A DNA stretch of 64,000 nucleotides from Smittia aterrima (GCA_033063855.1 CP093831.1:12896001-12960000), one strand, 5' to 3'. Shown: positions 35,077 through 47,208, counted from the stretch's first letter. The notes: a model not told the origin generated them from the letters alone. Translations and numbers: made by a program.

Positions 35077-35442
35077 TCAGTTTTCAAACCTGTGATCGTT
35101 TGATATAGTCACTTCTTCATTGATTTCTTTTACGATCTTCAGATGTCTTTCTTTCTCTATCTCTCTTTGCAGCTGATTTTGATTGATTTTGTGATCACAA
35201 TCATTTACTCTCTTTCGCTTTCTACGTGGATTGAATTTGTCTACAATTAGATCTTTAGATGACGGATGGATGTCAAATGTTTTATTTTGATATTTTTCCT
35301 TCTCAATATCAGTCAATTTAAAACAATGCGGCTTTGCCATTGTAATCACCGATTTCATTTCGTAGTCTCCAAAGTTATTATCTTTTAACTTCTGTTGATA
35401 TTCTATTGCAAAAGCAAAAAAATCTTTTGGAATATTTTGCAT
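35077..35442 (-). CDS. Maelstrom-derived HMG-box fragment C
   Basis: A single open frame of 121 aa, nearly identical to the first exon of gene A. Differences include Trp to Cys in KPH-W-FKL (a core position of HMG boxes), Tyr to Cys and Lys to Ile. After EEVTISND the donor site of gene A is lost and the frame stops. There is no MAEL domain. The Trp loss and the broken end suggest a decaying duplicate rather than a working gene. Confidence 0.5.
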   Translation of the reverse strand: MQNIPKDFFAFAIEYQQKLKDNNFGDYEMKSVITMAKPHCFKLTDIEKEKYQNKTFDIHPSSKDLIVDKFNPRRKRKRVNDCDHKINQNQLQREIEKERHLKIVKEINEEVTISNDHRFEN

Positions 35443-35980
35443 TTTTAAAACTTTGTTTATCAATAGAAAATTGAACTTTCGAACTAAACAAATCCTCATT
35501 GATCAAAAAAAAATTCAAAACCGCGAGTCCCAAAGATCAAATTTTTTTTAGAGCTTGTCATTTATCGAAACGAAGAATTTAAAACAAAAATTAGATTGGA
35601 GCTTAAACAGAAGTCTTTAATTCACTTTACTTAACTCGGAAGGTGATTGCAAAGCGAAATTGATTGAAAGTCGATTCTAAAACGAGTTTTCAGAAATAGA
35701 ATTTCACAATCATGGTTAAGCCAAATGGATTTTCCACTTTCCTGTTCAAATATAAAAATGAAAACAAGTTGAGTATGTCTGAGGCTCAGAGTGTCGCAGG
35801 AGATTTATGGAAAGTGAGTAATTTTCCGTCATTAATAATGAGAAATGCTAATTCAATTTGCTTAATTCCTTCCTCTGTAGAACATGTCAGAAGAGCAGCG
35901 ACTCCCGTACAAAACTAAATCAAAGTCCATCTCGAAAATCAAAGTTCCCAATAATTTTGAAGTGAAGGCAGATGAAGACA
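35084..35980. repeat. 897-bp direct repeat, right copy (bidirectional mael core)
   Basis: Counterpart of 33562-34458. It holds HMG fragment C, the divergent promoter (35443-35711) and the first part of gene D. Unlike the left copy, its right end continues into a full MAEL domain, so D is probably the original gene on this side and A the original on the other. Confidence 0.88.
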
Positions 35981-37083
35981 GAATTAAGAAAATTCAAGAA
36001 CAGAAGAAAGTTGAACTGACAATTGAGGAAATGTTGCAGACTGCTTTCGAGAAAAATGAAATCAAGACAACGACTTTCATCTTCTTCTCAACTTCATACT
36101 TCTACGTTTCACTTCAAGGAGAAACATTCCCAGCTGAAATCGCAATGTCAAAGTTTAGCTTAAAGGAAGGAGTCTACGACACTTTTCACTTGTTGGTTAA
36201 TCCAGGTAAACTTCCAGTAGGAGCTGCTGGACCTTCTGAAGATCATGCTAAGAAAACTCACCTGCTACCGTTGCCACCGCAGACCGGTGGAGAGACTGAC
36301 TTCAAGATCATGCTCAAAAAGATTTTGGATTTCATTGGAAGCGATAAGTCAAACAAAAAGCTTCCTTTGATTTTCGCTGAGTCAGGCTATCTCGGAGAAG
36401 ATCTCAAAACAGCAGTTAACACTTTGGAGAAAATCACTGACGAAGCTGAAGAATTAAACATTTCTTTCCGAGTTTATCCCATCGAGCAATTATTCTTCCG
36501 GCTTTATAAGAAAGTCATGAGCATTCGTCAGGACAAATCAAATGTCATTCCCGTTCCGTCTCCTTTATTTGCTCTTGAAATCTTGCAGCGGGATAAGTTC
36601 ACTGACTACGACATTGGCTGTGATTTTCATCAAGCGGAAAATGCGAACAAAAACTGTTGCTTGGCTATGGTCAAATCGTTTGGTTATACGGTTGCTCTTT
36701 ATTGCTGCGACAAGGAGAGTGAGGAATTTATTCCTGGCCGTCATCAACCTGCCAGTCTCGCTGAGCAGAACGCAAATTTATCGAACGCAGTAGAAGAATT
36801 CTGGGAAGACGATTTCTCTCAAGACTTCAAATTTATGAGCATTGGAAGTGTTCAGTCAATTCATTGTTGCGATGACGAACTCTCTTGCGAAAGCTCAAAA
36901 GTATCGCTCGGCTCTTTACCCAATGAGTCTGACTTTGATGCTACTTCATTTTCATTTACTTTGTGCGATAAAGTAAATGATTCAAACTTTGAAACGAAAG
37001 ATTCATTCGATCAAACTGTTCTCTCGCCAAATCTTGAAGATGAAATGAAAAGCATGGCAGTCGTAAATCGTCCACGTTCTTAA
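35712..37083 (+). CDS. mael: Maelstrom D (full length: HMG box + MAEL domain)
   Basis: Exons 35712-35813 and 35881-37083 give 434 aa. The HMG box starts at residue 4 (PNGFSTFLFKYKNEN), as in canonical Maelstrom. The MAEL domain has ETFPAEIAMSKFSLKEGVYD, VNPGKLPVGAAG, LLPLPPQTGGETDF, YPIEQLFFRLY, then C-D-F-H and NKNCCLAMVKSFGY, so the Glu-Cys-His-Cys set is kept. A ~100-residue Ser/Asp-rich tail follows. This copy has the most canonical N-terminus and the longest protein, and is my best candidate for the one-to-one orthologue. It acts in piRNA-guided transposon silencing. The symbol is by family; orthology among the copies is inferred. Confidence 0.82.
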
Positions 37084-37423
37084 GATCATCAACTCTGTAA
37101 ACTCTTTTTGAAATCTCCTGTCAATTTCATCCACTGAAAATGTAATAATTAAAATGAAATTAAAATAAATTAATCATTACTTTTATTATTTACAGTAGTT
37201 CAAATGACTTTCAGACGACTGCAGAAAATGTTAAACCAGCGAACTCTTTTTTGTTGAAGCAGTCAAACAGAAAATGAAAGCATGTGAAAGGACTTAGAGG
37301 AACAAAAGTCAAACTGAATTTGAGAAAGAAAGTTTTCGCGATTTTAAAACAAAACTCGGTAAGATCGGCTTGTTTGACAAAAAAGCCCAAGAAAGAACTG
37401 AGAAAATAAATTCGTTAACATGA
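37084..37423. other. Convergent 3' ends of mael D and P58IPK
   Basis: 340 bp, AT-rich, with no gene seen. An AAATAAATTAA stretch near 37165 may carry the poly(A) signal of mael D. Confidence 0.45.
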
Positions 37424-39286
37424 TTAAGAGAAATGAAATTTGAATTGGAAAGGCGATCCATGATGTTGGAAGTTCTGGAATGGATTGCCATTTCTGAAGC
37501 CTTGAGATTTTCCTTCAGGATCAAGTGGATCCTCGCCATTGTCGAACATTGCTCGCTTTTCTGGGTCTGTGAGAACTTCCTTCGCTGCAGCGATATCAAT
37601 AAACTTTTTCTCTGCAATCTTCTTCTCATTCTCGTTGCCTGCGAACTTATCAGGATGCCACTTCATTGCTGCTTTCTTGTAAGCTTTTACGACTTCTTGC
37701 TTCGTCGCTGACCTCGAAACTCCAAGAATTTTGTAGTAATCTCTTTTTTCCGCTTGCTTCTGCAGTCTTTTTGATCTCTCAATGCCTTCTTTAGCTCGCT
37801 GAAGGTTTTCGTCGATTTCAAGGGCATCTTGGTAGCTTCTTACAGCATCATCATACATCTCTTCGCCGATGAGCGCTTCAGCGAGATCGCATAACGTGTG
37901 TGGGTCTTTTTCAATTTTCAAGGCATCGTTACAATAGGAGATAGCTTCTGCGAACTTATCGTTCTTTACACTACAACTGCAGAGCAGCTGATTTGCTCCG
38001 AAGATTATCATTGGCACATCTTTTTCATTCTTCAAAACTTTCTCAGCTGAAGATATACAACTCTCAAAATCTTTGTTTTCTTGATGAATTTGTGCATCTC
38101 CTATGAATTTATCGACCTTCTTTATTTTCTTGTAGAACGGGAAGCAGAGTTTGTGCTCAGGATCTAGTTTCAAACATTCGCGGATCTCCTTTAAGGCATC
38201 AGCTGCATGTCCTAACTCGTACAAAAGTTTTGATAACTTGAAAATGTCTGAATAGAAAAAGAAGAATTAAAAATCTGTTAAATTATTCTATTTCCTTCTC
38301 TTACGATTTGTGAGATCATCGGAACCGTCTTGCATTAACCGATTCACCGAACGGAAATCTGATACAGCAGAGAGACGATCACCAACCATGAGATAAGACT
38401 GTGCCCTAAGTTCACGAATTTCTGCACTCCATGGGGAAATTTCTAGAAGTTGACTAAGCAAACTGACCGCTGTACTATGATCACCGCGAGCTATCACATC
38501 ATGCACTAAATCTACTTGTTCTCTTGCTGGGTTGATACGCTGGTACAAGTAGTGAATCTCTTCATTGTTAGGATCTTCTTGAAGAACGTGATAAAGATCT
38601 ACTTCTGCTGTATTGAAATCTCCCATCTTCAGGTAGACAGCTCCACGTTGAGCTCGCGCTGTTGTGAAATCCGGCTTAAGCTCAAGTGCTCTATCGAGAT
38701 CACTGATGGCAAGTTTCGCCTTTCCTAATGCGAGATAGACTGTCCCTCTTTTGAAAAAGGTCAAATAGTTTCGGTTGTCGCCTTCAACGGCGGCATGATA
38801 ATGAGTTAAAGCATCTTGAAGTTGTCCTCTTGCTAGAAAATCTCTTCCGAGCTCTAAATGTCTGTCGATTTCCGCTCTCGATGTTGACGACTCAGCACCT
38901 ATGAACGATAAGAATGACAATAACACATCAGAATGATAACAAATACAGAACCAGATGAAGAGAATTTAGACCGTGACGTGGTGTTTAGACATTGGCAAAC
39001 GTATTGCGTTAGTTAATTAATGCTACAAGGACAATTATTAATTATGATTACGTGTCGTTCTTTCTCTTGTCCTTCTAGACAAAATCAAAGCTGATTAAAA
39101 ATTAAATTGTCGAGCTGGATTATCATTTACTTGAGTCACTTCCCGAGAGAGTCACAAAATCCCTAATTCCCACTTGCCCGTGTCTGATAAGAATCTAAAC
39201 TCACCTTTTGTGAACAGTTCGATGAATAGAAAGACCAAGTACGTCCAAAAGGTATGAGAGTGAGCTGAGTTTGACATTAGCTCCAT
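37424..39286 (-). CDS. P58IPK: DnaJ homologue C3 / P58IPK (ER co-chaperone)
   Basis: Exons on the minus strand: 39286-39205, 38898-38305 and 38247-37424; 499 aa. The first exon was found by its ATG, donor and phase and encodes a signal peptide (hydrophobic TYLVFLFIELF). About nine TPR motifs follow (e.g. LELGRDFLARGQLQDALTHY), then a C-terminal J domain (RDYYKILGVSRSATKQE, HPD in KWHPDKFAG) and a Phe-rich tail. The protein works in the ER lumen with BiP, binds misfolded clients through the TPRs and belongs to the unfolded-protein response. No KDEL-like signal ends it, as in vertebrate orthologues. A second in-frame ATG at 39277 could also start it. Confidence 0.92.
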
Positions 39287-39602
39287 TTCTACTTGTTTAT
39301 GTTACTTCAACAACTTTAACTGAACTTTAAGTTTATTTTTGATTCACTTTAATTTAATGTTAGCGGACAAGTAATTGATTGAGTTGTAGTTCCTAGCCGA
39401 ATAAAATATTTGCTAGAAATTGATCCATAGAAGAAGACCCAATAAGATTAGAACACGTAAGAATATTTATGAAAACGTCTGACTGACTGACTTCTTTGAA
39501 AGCGTCTTGGATACGTTCAGAAATGTTCGAATGAAATAAAGTAATAAATTAGAAAAGTTACTTAAATTAAATACCTCTTAAGTTTCATTCGTTGTGTTAG
39601 TC
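39287..39602. promoter_or_regulatory. Shared promoter of P58IPK and HBS1
   Basis: 316 bp between divergent start codons; AT-rich, without a clear TATA box or ER-stress element. Confidence 0.45.
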
Positions 39603-42600
39603 ATGGCGCGTCACAGAAATATCCGTTCTATGAACTACGATGATGGTAAGTCGCGGAAGACATGAATTACTTTGGAAAATAATTTATTGTTTTGATATTT
39701 TGTAATTTTTAGAATACGACGATTTCAATGCTGTTGTTGGATCTTTGGATGAACAGGAATGTATTTCACCAACAGATGCCAATACTTGGATATTTGATCG
39801 CGCACGTGGACAATCAAGTCTTGATAACTTTTTGTCAACAAACGAAGACATCCAGGAAGAAGAGGAATCTGAGTTTGATAGTAGAATTCGGCGGGATTCA
39901 GAAAGTTATAAACTGCCGGAGTTGAATGATGTCGACAAAGCTAAACTCATGTCGTGTATGGAAGAAATTCGAAATATCACCGGCGATTCCTTTTCTGACA
40001 AGCGAATTGTCGATGCTGTCATGATGAGCGAATACAATTTCTCTAAAGCACTTGACATGCTCCTCAGCAACGATTCGCCAGCGACAACTCAACTAGCCAA
40101 AAAGCCGAAAGTGACTGAAGTCGAAAAAGGTATGCGATAGAATCATTTCACAATTAAGCGATAAAATATTTCAAAAGTTTTTGAAATATTTGGTTTATAA
40201 AAGCAGATCAGCCTTAACTAAGTTTATTATTGTATTTTTTCATTCAATCGTGCTATCATCTGATGCTACAAACGTTATTTGCTTGGATCGTTGTCTTGTT
40301 GCAAGGTAAGATTTTAAAAAAATTACTCTTAGTGAAAGTGTCGTCGAGAAACCGAAATTTCAAAGTCTATCGGATCTAGGGAAATATCATTTAGAGAAAA
40401 ACAGCTTGCCGTCGACCTCCACACCGAGCGTGGGAAGATTGTGCGGTGGTTTCACTTTACCTGTCCTAGGAGTATCAAACAATGCTCCAACGACAGGACT
40501 CGCAAGTTTCGCTAACTCAGAACTTAAAAGTTTCAATCCAACCAGTAAAAGTTTCGTTATTCCAAAGTTATTTCCATTAAAAAATGAACAAAAACTCAAT
40601 TGTGAAATTCAAGCCGAAAAGGTTGTCATTGATTTAAAATCCGCACTCGTTCCAGAAGCTGAGCAAAAGAAAATCTCTCTTTCTATTAAGACAGAAAAAA
40701 AGTCCAATAATGAAAATTTCATTCCACAATTTGTTGATTGTGATTACAAAATGAACGTCTCAGCTCACCACACAAAATTGGAAGACACCTGTGAACGTTT
40801 GACTTTAAAGGAACTCAAGCACCGTTTCAAAGCTTGTTCATCTAAAAAGTTCAGTTCGGTTGGAAAAGTTCTCAGATTAAAGTACAAGCGAAAAGTCCCA
40901 AAGATCCGACATGGCTACGAGCACAAGCATAACATTAATCGCTTTGCCTTTGATACTCCATCGCCCGATGATAAAATCCTTGCTCACTTGAACAAGAACA
41001 AGAAATAACGTTAAAGTTTTCAATTATTTTGTTAGAAAAGTTTTCATTTGTATTTTTGATTATTGTCGTAAAATTTCCTTTAAAGTTGAAATATATTTTT
41101 AATAAAATGAAATTGTGAATCATTAGGCATTGGTGATATGCTATTAGAAAAGTCCCAGCAGTTAAAACAGCAAAAAGAGCAAGTGACGGTTACAGTCACT
41201 CCGGCAGCTAAGAAAACCTTCAAAGGATTTGAAATTAACTCTCCTCGCAATCAAACGCCAATCGGGTCAGGAAGAAACTCTCCTGATGATGAGATGAAAC
41301 AAACTCGGGTCGAAAAAGTTTCAAGAAATGCTCAGGAACTGTTTGTGAAAGAACGTGGCGATGACAAACCACAAATACATTTGGTTGTTATCGGACATGT
41401 TGATGCAGGAAAATCAACGATGATGGGTCATCTTCTCTTTGACTTGGGAAATATTCCTCAACGAGTCATGCACAAGTACGAGCAAGAGAGCAAGAAAATT
41501 GGGAAGCAAAGTGTAAGTTCTTGTTTACATTTTTTGGTTTTATGTCTAATCAATTCAACCAAAAAATTTCCACAGTTTATGTATGCTTGGGTTCTTGATG
41601 AAACAGGTGAAGAAAGAACGAGAGGTATCACAATGGATTGTGGATATCAGCGATTTGAAACCACTACAAAACAGGTACAAACCATTTGCTCATCAAACTC
41701 ATCAAGATTTCTAATTATTTTGTGTAATCTTCAGGTTGTCTTGCTTGATGCTCCAGGTCATCGTGATTTTATCCCGAATATGATTTGCGGTGCTAATCAA
41801 GCAGATTGTGCAATTTTGGTTGTTGATGCGACACGAGGCGAATTTGAAACTGGATTTGAGCAAGGGGGACAGACAAGAGAACATGCATTACTTGTTCGAT
41901 CACTTGGAGTAAATCAGATTGGAGTTGCAGTAAATAAACTTGACAACGAGAATTGGTCAAAGCAACGCTTCGATGAAATCGTCGTAAAACTTAAAGTCTT
42001 CTTGAAACAAGCAGGATTCAAAGATTCTGACGTTACTTTCGTGCCTGTGTCCGGTTTGACTGGCGAGAATCTGGTGAAATCTGCAACAGTCCCTGAACTC
42101 ACAAGCTGGTACAATGGACCAACACTGCTAAGTGTTGTTGGTAAGAAAATAATTTTTTTTATGAAATCATTAAGATGACACATAATTTTTTTTAGACAAC
42201 TTTAAAACACCTGAACGTGCAATTGACAAACCATTCAGAATGTCAGTATCAGATGTATTCAAGGGAACAGGATCTGGATTTTGTTTATCTGGAAGAATCG
42301 CAAGCGGTCACGTCTGCGTAAATGACAAGATTTTAGTTTCTCCGTCCAAAGAGCAAGGACAAGCGAAGATGATTCAGATTGACGATGTTCCTGTCAACAC
42401 AGCTTTCGCTGGTGATCAAGTTTCAATTACGCTCTCAGGCTTTGATGCTTCAAACGTTTCCATTGGTTCAATACTCTCGGATTTATCAGCACCCGTTCCA
42501 CTAGCAACAAAGATTCAAGTTCGCATTATCGTTTTCAACGTCAAAACGCCAATTACCATGGGATATCCTGTTTTGCTTCATCATCACTCGTTGGTTGAAC

Positions 42601-42830
42601 CAGCAATAATTTCCAAAATCAAAGCTCAATTGCACAAAGGCACCGGCGAAATTATCAAGAAAAATCCAAGAGTTCTTGGAAATAATTCTTGTGCTTTGGT
42701 GGAGCTTAATTTTCAAAGAGCTATCGCAATTGAAAAATATTCAGAATTGAAAGAAATGGGTCGTCTAATGTTGCGTGTCGGAGGTGTTACCATTGCTGCC
42801 GGACTCGTCACAGAAATCATGAATTCATAA
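39603..42830 (+). CDS. HBS1: HBS1, eRF3-like translational GTPase (ribosome rescue)
   Basis: Exons 39603-39645, 39713-40129, 41127-41512, 41576-41674, 41735-42140 and 42196-42830; 661 aa. The N-terminal HBS1_N helical domain (residues ~60-140) binds ribosomal protein uS3. From ~234 a translation-factor GTPase follows: P-loop GHVDAGKS, switch I/GT region EERTRGITMD, DAPGHRDF and NKLD. Two beta-barrel domains complete it. HBS1 with Pelota/Dom34 splits stalled ribosomes in no-go and non-stop decay. The 1-kb intron between exons 2 and 3 contains the SKI7-like alternative terminal exon described separately. Confidence 0.95.
40380..41008 (+). CDS. SKI7-like alternative terminal exon of HBS1
   Basis: A ~200-codon frame in the intron after HBS1 exon 2. 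Splicing from donor 40130 to an acceptor ending at 40379 (CTAG) keeps phase and gives a 362-aa isoform sharing only the first 153 residues with HBS1. The exon has no GTPase. It contains a low-complexity linker, a basic region (KELKHRFKACSSKKF), and a C-terminal FAFDTPSPDD motif typical of animal SKI7-type HBS1 short isoforms. SKI7 bridges the RNA exosome and the SKI complex. The acceptor has a poor pyrimidine tract; the frame is open further upstream (to about 40310, KFQSLSDLGKYHLEKN), so another acceptor may be used. A poly(A) signal follows at 41101. Confidence 0.75.
41101..41106 (+). terminator. Poly(A) signal for the SKI7-like isoform
   Basis: AATAAA lies 93 nt after the stop of the SKI7-like exon and only about 20 nt before the acceptor of HBS1 exon 3. 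Cleavage here would compete with splicing to exon 3, giving a simple switch between the two products. Confidence 0.5.
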
Positions 42831-43408
42831 ACTCAAACAAATGTTAACAATTTCTATGCTGACGAAATAAAAGGGAAATGAAATTGAAGGAAAACTTTTC
42901 TTTAACTGAAATCTCCAAAAAAGCTTTGAAAGTTTAACGAAAGTTTAATTAACGTATTATTAAATAGAGATGACTTGCTAAAGTGATTTTTGAATCTTGC
43001 GTAAGCCAGATGAACAACAAAACAAAATTAATTAGAAGTCGTCTCTCGAGAATCAAAGAAAGAAAATCCGAAATCTCTACAAACGAAAAATCTCTACAAT
43101 CGCTAGAGAGAAAAAATAAAAGCGAAAAGCGATTTAGTTAAGAAATGAGTTTTCTCGACGAATTCTCAGTGAACGACTTTTATTAAACAACAATTCCATG
43201 CATTAAACACCAGTGCATCGTCAAATCCCGAAATATTGTTCAAAATCGAGCGAGAAGAAGCACAAATGCAAATCGAAATTATTTGAAGTTCGCGAAGTGA
43301 GAGTGAGGTGGATTTTTTAATTCAATTTACTTTCGTGCACAAGAAGAGTCGTGCGATTATCACCCGATCGAGAGCCTCCATAGCATTAGCTTGTGCCCGA
43401 GACTCATC
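42831..43408. other. HBS1 3' UTR and PKC promoter/leader
   Basis: AATAAA at about 42866 for HBS1. The remainder is AT-rich, without a recognised core promoter motif. Confidence 0.45.
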
Positions 43409-46400
43409 ATGTTCACGGGCACGTTGAGGGTAAAAATTTGCGAGGCGAGCGGATTAAAACCAACAGATTATCAGAAAAGACACGAACTTAACTTTGGCAA
43501 AAATAACGATAAGAAGGACCTGGATCCTTATGTGTCACTGAATGTAGACGAGAAATTCATAGGTGAGTAGCATAATGTGTCATCGAGAGCTCACGCAACA
43601 CCAAACTTTCAAAATTGCTAGTAAAAATTTCGGTCGATAATATGGGCAGGAGCATCCATTTTTTTCAAAGACTTTTTTTCTTCTCGCTTTTCGAATCGGG
43701 CGCCAACCTGCAGCCGTGTCTCGCATGCTCAGTAAAAGATTTTCCTTTGCATGGAAAATTTAATCGTGAGTCGAGACATTGCCGTTGAACTCCGCCCGTC
43801 CGTCCCTGTACGATGATTTTTCCCAAGGATGAGTCTTCGTTCAATTTTTCCTGAGAAGGAAAATTTTCGTAGGAGAAAAAAGAAAATTGTCGAGCATTTT
43901 CTTTCGTTAAGCTCGATTCTTGCATTTTTCTTTCTTTTCTGGAATGAAAAATTTTCCTTGACATTTTTCTCTCGCCGCCTTTTTGATTGAGAAAAAGTGT
44001 TTCATTGCGGTCTATAAATAAAGACGCGAAGGGAGAAAATGGAAAGATGCTTCACGACTCGACAGAGATGCCCTTGAATGATTCCACTGCAATCCCAATT
44101 AAGCTTCAATGAGACTCGAGATATCATCTTCTTATCGTTAACTAAACATTTCGCAAGAGTCAACCGTGTATGCGTGATATCATCGTCATCATTAATTTTA
44201 TGAGGATGCTGCTGTAAATCTTATCTACTTTGCTTTCTTTGCCACCTTCTTGAAATCTAGATCGATCCAGCATCAAACAGAAAACATTCGATCCAGTCTG
44301 GAATGAGTCGTTCATCCATGAAGTTGAAAATGCCAATACGTTGGGCATCACCGTGTTCCATAAAGCACCAATCGATGATGTCTTCAATGCCAATGCCACG
44401 ATAACGTTTGAAGATTTGGTGGCGCGCAATCAACAGGAACAATCGGACTTTTGGGTTGATTTGGAACCATCAGGGAGATTGCACGTGAAAATTGATTTAC
44501 GATGGTCTCAAGGTTAGTCATCAATGTCGCTTCGTTATTTCTCGAACATTTCACTCATTTCTCTTCTTCTCTATTTTAGAATCAAATTTGCAAAATCAAG
44601 TGTCATGTCGTCGACCAAACAACAAAGATCAGCCGTTCCTGAACCGTCGTCGAGGTGCGATGCGACGTCGCGTTCACCAAGTCAACGGCCACAAATTTAT
44701 GGCGACTTTCCTTCGTCAGCCGACGTTCTGTTCGCACTGTCGCGAGTTCATTTGGTGAGTTTGTTCATGATGCTGACATTGCGAAATCACTTTTGATTAA
44801 CACGAGTAGACGTAAACAACCTTCGTGGGGGAAAAATGCATGAGAAACAATCGTTTAATTGATTGGGAAAAGTCACTAACATGTAACAACAATCGGAGAT
44901 AATTTTACGGGAAGAAAATTTGCTTCGTCGACCAGAAACGAAAGATTTTTTTAATCGAAATTTTAACTCGAAAACATTTTTTTGTGCACTCTCTTGCTAA
45001 TTTCAGGGGCCTGGGCAAGCAAGGTTACCAGTGCCAAGGTAAGGATCTCCATCGATCTCACTTATATTCAAAACGCTTTTACTGTCTGTCACTCTTTCTT
45101 TTTCTGTCTTCATCGTTTTCTGTTTCTTCGACATGGGAAATTATTCATACTTTTGCTTTATTTCATTGCATTAAACTTTCGCGAAAATTTTATCGTTTTT
45201 TATTCGTAGTTGACTAACCATGGTCCATTAAGATTTTGTTGGGCATCAGATCATTCTATTCATCTTCTCACTGTAGCTATTTAGTTTCATGATCGTTTAC
45301 TTTTTATTTTGTCGTTTGATCGTTGACACATTTCGTAAGAGTGAGACTAAATCGTTTTTGTTCTCGATTTCAGTTTGCACCTGCGTGGTTCATAAGCGCT
45401 GCCATCAATTGGTCGTCACGAAATGTCCGAAGAAAAAGGACGAGGCGAAGCCAAAGAATGAAAGTACTGCAACTGAGAGCGCCGTTGGTCACAGCCAGCG
45501 ATTCAATGTGAATGTTCCGCATAGATTTGCAGTACACAGCTTCAAGCGATTAACATTCTGCGATCATTGCGGTAGCTTGTAAGTTTCTCCTTCGTCTTGT
45601 TGAAGATTATTTTATATTTAAACTTGAAAATCCGATTTAAGGCTTTACGGGATCATTCGGCAAGGCTTACGTTGTGAAGTGTGCAGTATGAATATTCATC
45701 GTCGATGCGAAGAGAACGTTGCTAACAATTGTGGTATCAACACAAAACAATTGGCTGAACTCTTAAACGAAATGGGTATTACGATGGACAAGTCGTCAGC
45801 GCCCAGTCGTCGACCAAAACATTACAGCAACATGGGTTCGACGAGTGACAATTCATCAACTAGCGACCGTAGCGGTGATGACACTATTTCACTTGACACA
45901 ACAATGTCAATGATGTCATCAATGACTTCTTTATCAGAGGATCAGAAGCCCGGAACGAGTGCCCGTCGTCCAATCAATATCGATGATATTGCATCTGCTG
46001 GCGGTAGCTTGAATCTCACAGACTTCAACTTCATCAAGGTGCTCGGCAAGGGATCCTTCGGAAAAGTGATGCTGGCCGAACGCAAAGGCACCGACGAGAT
46101 TTATGCAGTCAAAGTGCTGAAGAAGGACGCAATCTTACAAGACGATGACGTCGACTGCACAATGACGGAGAAGAGAATTTTAGCTCTCGCTGCACGCCAT
46201 CCGTTTCTTACAGCACTTCACTCATGCTTCCAAACGCCCGATCGCTTGTTCTTCGTCATGGAATACGTCAATGGTGGTGATCTCATGTTCCAGATCCAGC
46301 GAGCTCGGAAATTTGATGAAGCACGCGCAGCATTTTATGCGGCTGAGGTCACACTCGCTCTTCAGTTTTTGCATCGCAACGGTGTCATTTATCGTGATTT

Positions 46401-47208
46401 AAAGTTGGATAATATTTTATTGGACGCAGAAGGTCATTGCAAGCTGGCTGATTTCGGCATGTGCAAAGAAGGCATCATCGGTGGTAATCTCACGTCAACA
46501 TTCTGTGGAACGCCTGACTACATTGCCCCAGAAATTCTTCAGGAGTTAGATTATGGACCGTCCGTTGATTGGTGGGCATTGGGAGTATTAATGTACGAAA
46601 TGATGGCTGGTCAGCCTCCGTTTGAAGCTGATAATGAGGATGACTTGTTCGAGGCAATTTTGAGAGATGATGTCTTGTATCCGGTTTGGCTTTCTCGTGA
46701 AGCTGTTTCGATTTTGAAAGGTGAGAAACGAATGGAAATTAAGTGAGTGACGATTTTACAATTAGAATCTTTCTTAGGCTTCATGACAAAGAATCCTGCA
46801 CGACGATTAGGTTGCATTGATGGCGAGGATTCAATTAGAAAGCATCCGTTCTTCAAAGGTATGAAACATTAAATAACGTTTCTTGTGATTAGGATTTAAT
46901 TTCCTTCAAAAAAACTTTAGATATGGATTGGGATCAGTTGGAGCAACGCAAAGTTCGTCCACCATTTAGACCAAGAGTTGTAAGTTCAATCAAATCTTCC
47001 TTAAGTTTCATATTTCTCAACAAATATTTTTTAAAAATTTTAGAGAAGCGCACGTGATGCCGTCAACTTTGACACGGAATTCACAAGAGAAGAGCCAGTG
47101 TTGACACCGGTAGGCAATGATGTTATTCGTTGCATCAATCAGGAAGAATTTGTCGGCTTCTCCTTCATCAACAAGGAATTTGGACCGGAACGAAAGATTT
47201 GCTGTTAA
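43409..47208 (+). CDS. Pkc98E: Novel protein kinase C, epsilon/Pkc98E type
   Basis: Nine exons: 43409-43562, 44261-44512, 44580-44754, 45007-45038, 45374-45578, 45642-46720, 46778-46858, 46921-46979, 47044-47208; 733 aa. Order: a novel-type C2 domain at the N-terminus (about 1-135); a pseudosubstrate-like basic stretch (RRRGAMRRRVHQVNG, Ala at the phospho-site); two C1 zinc fingers (HKFMATFLRQPTFCSHC and HRFAVHSFKRLTFCDHC); a Ser-rich hinge; an AGC kinase domain (GKGSFGKV, AVKVLKK, YRDLKLDN, DFGMCK, GTPDYIAPE); and a C-terminal tail with a turn motif and FVGFSFINKEF hydrophobic motif. C2 first and then C1 marks the calcium-independent, diacylglycerol-activated class. Intron 1 (698 nt) contains a TATAAATA at about 44013. 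Confidence 0.94.

Noticed and set aside
40332..40358. AG at 40331-40332 as acceptor of the SKI7-like exon
   Set aside because: Splicing from HBS1 exon 2 to this site puts the exon in a frame that stops within 20 codons.
44013..44020. TATAAATA in PKC intron 1 as an internal promoter
   Set aside because: A single AT-rich motif in AT-rich DNA without an initiator or an in-phase downstream first exon.
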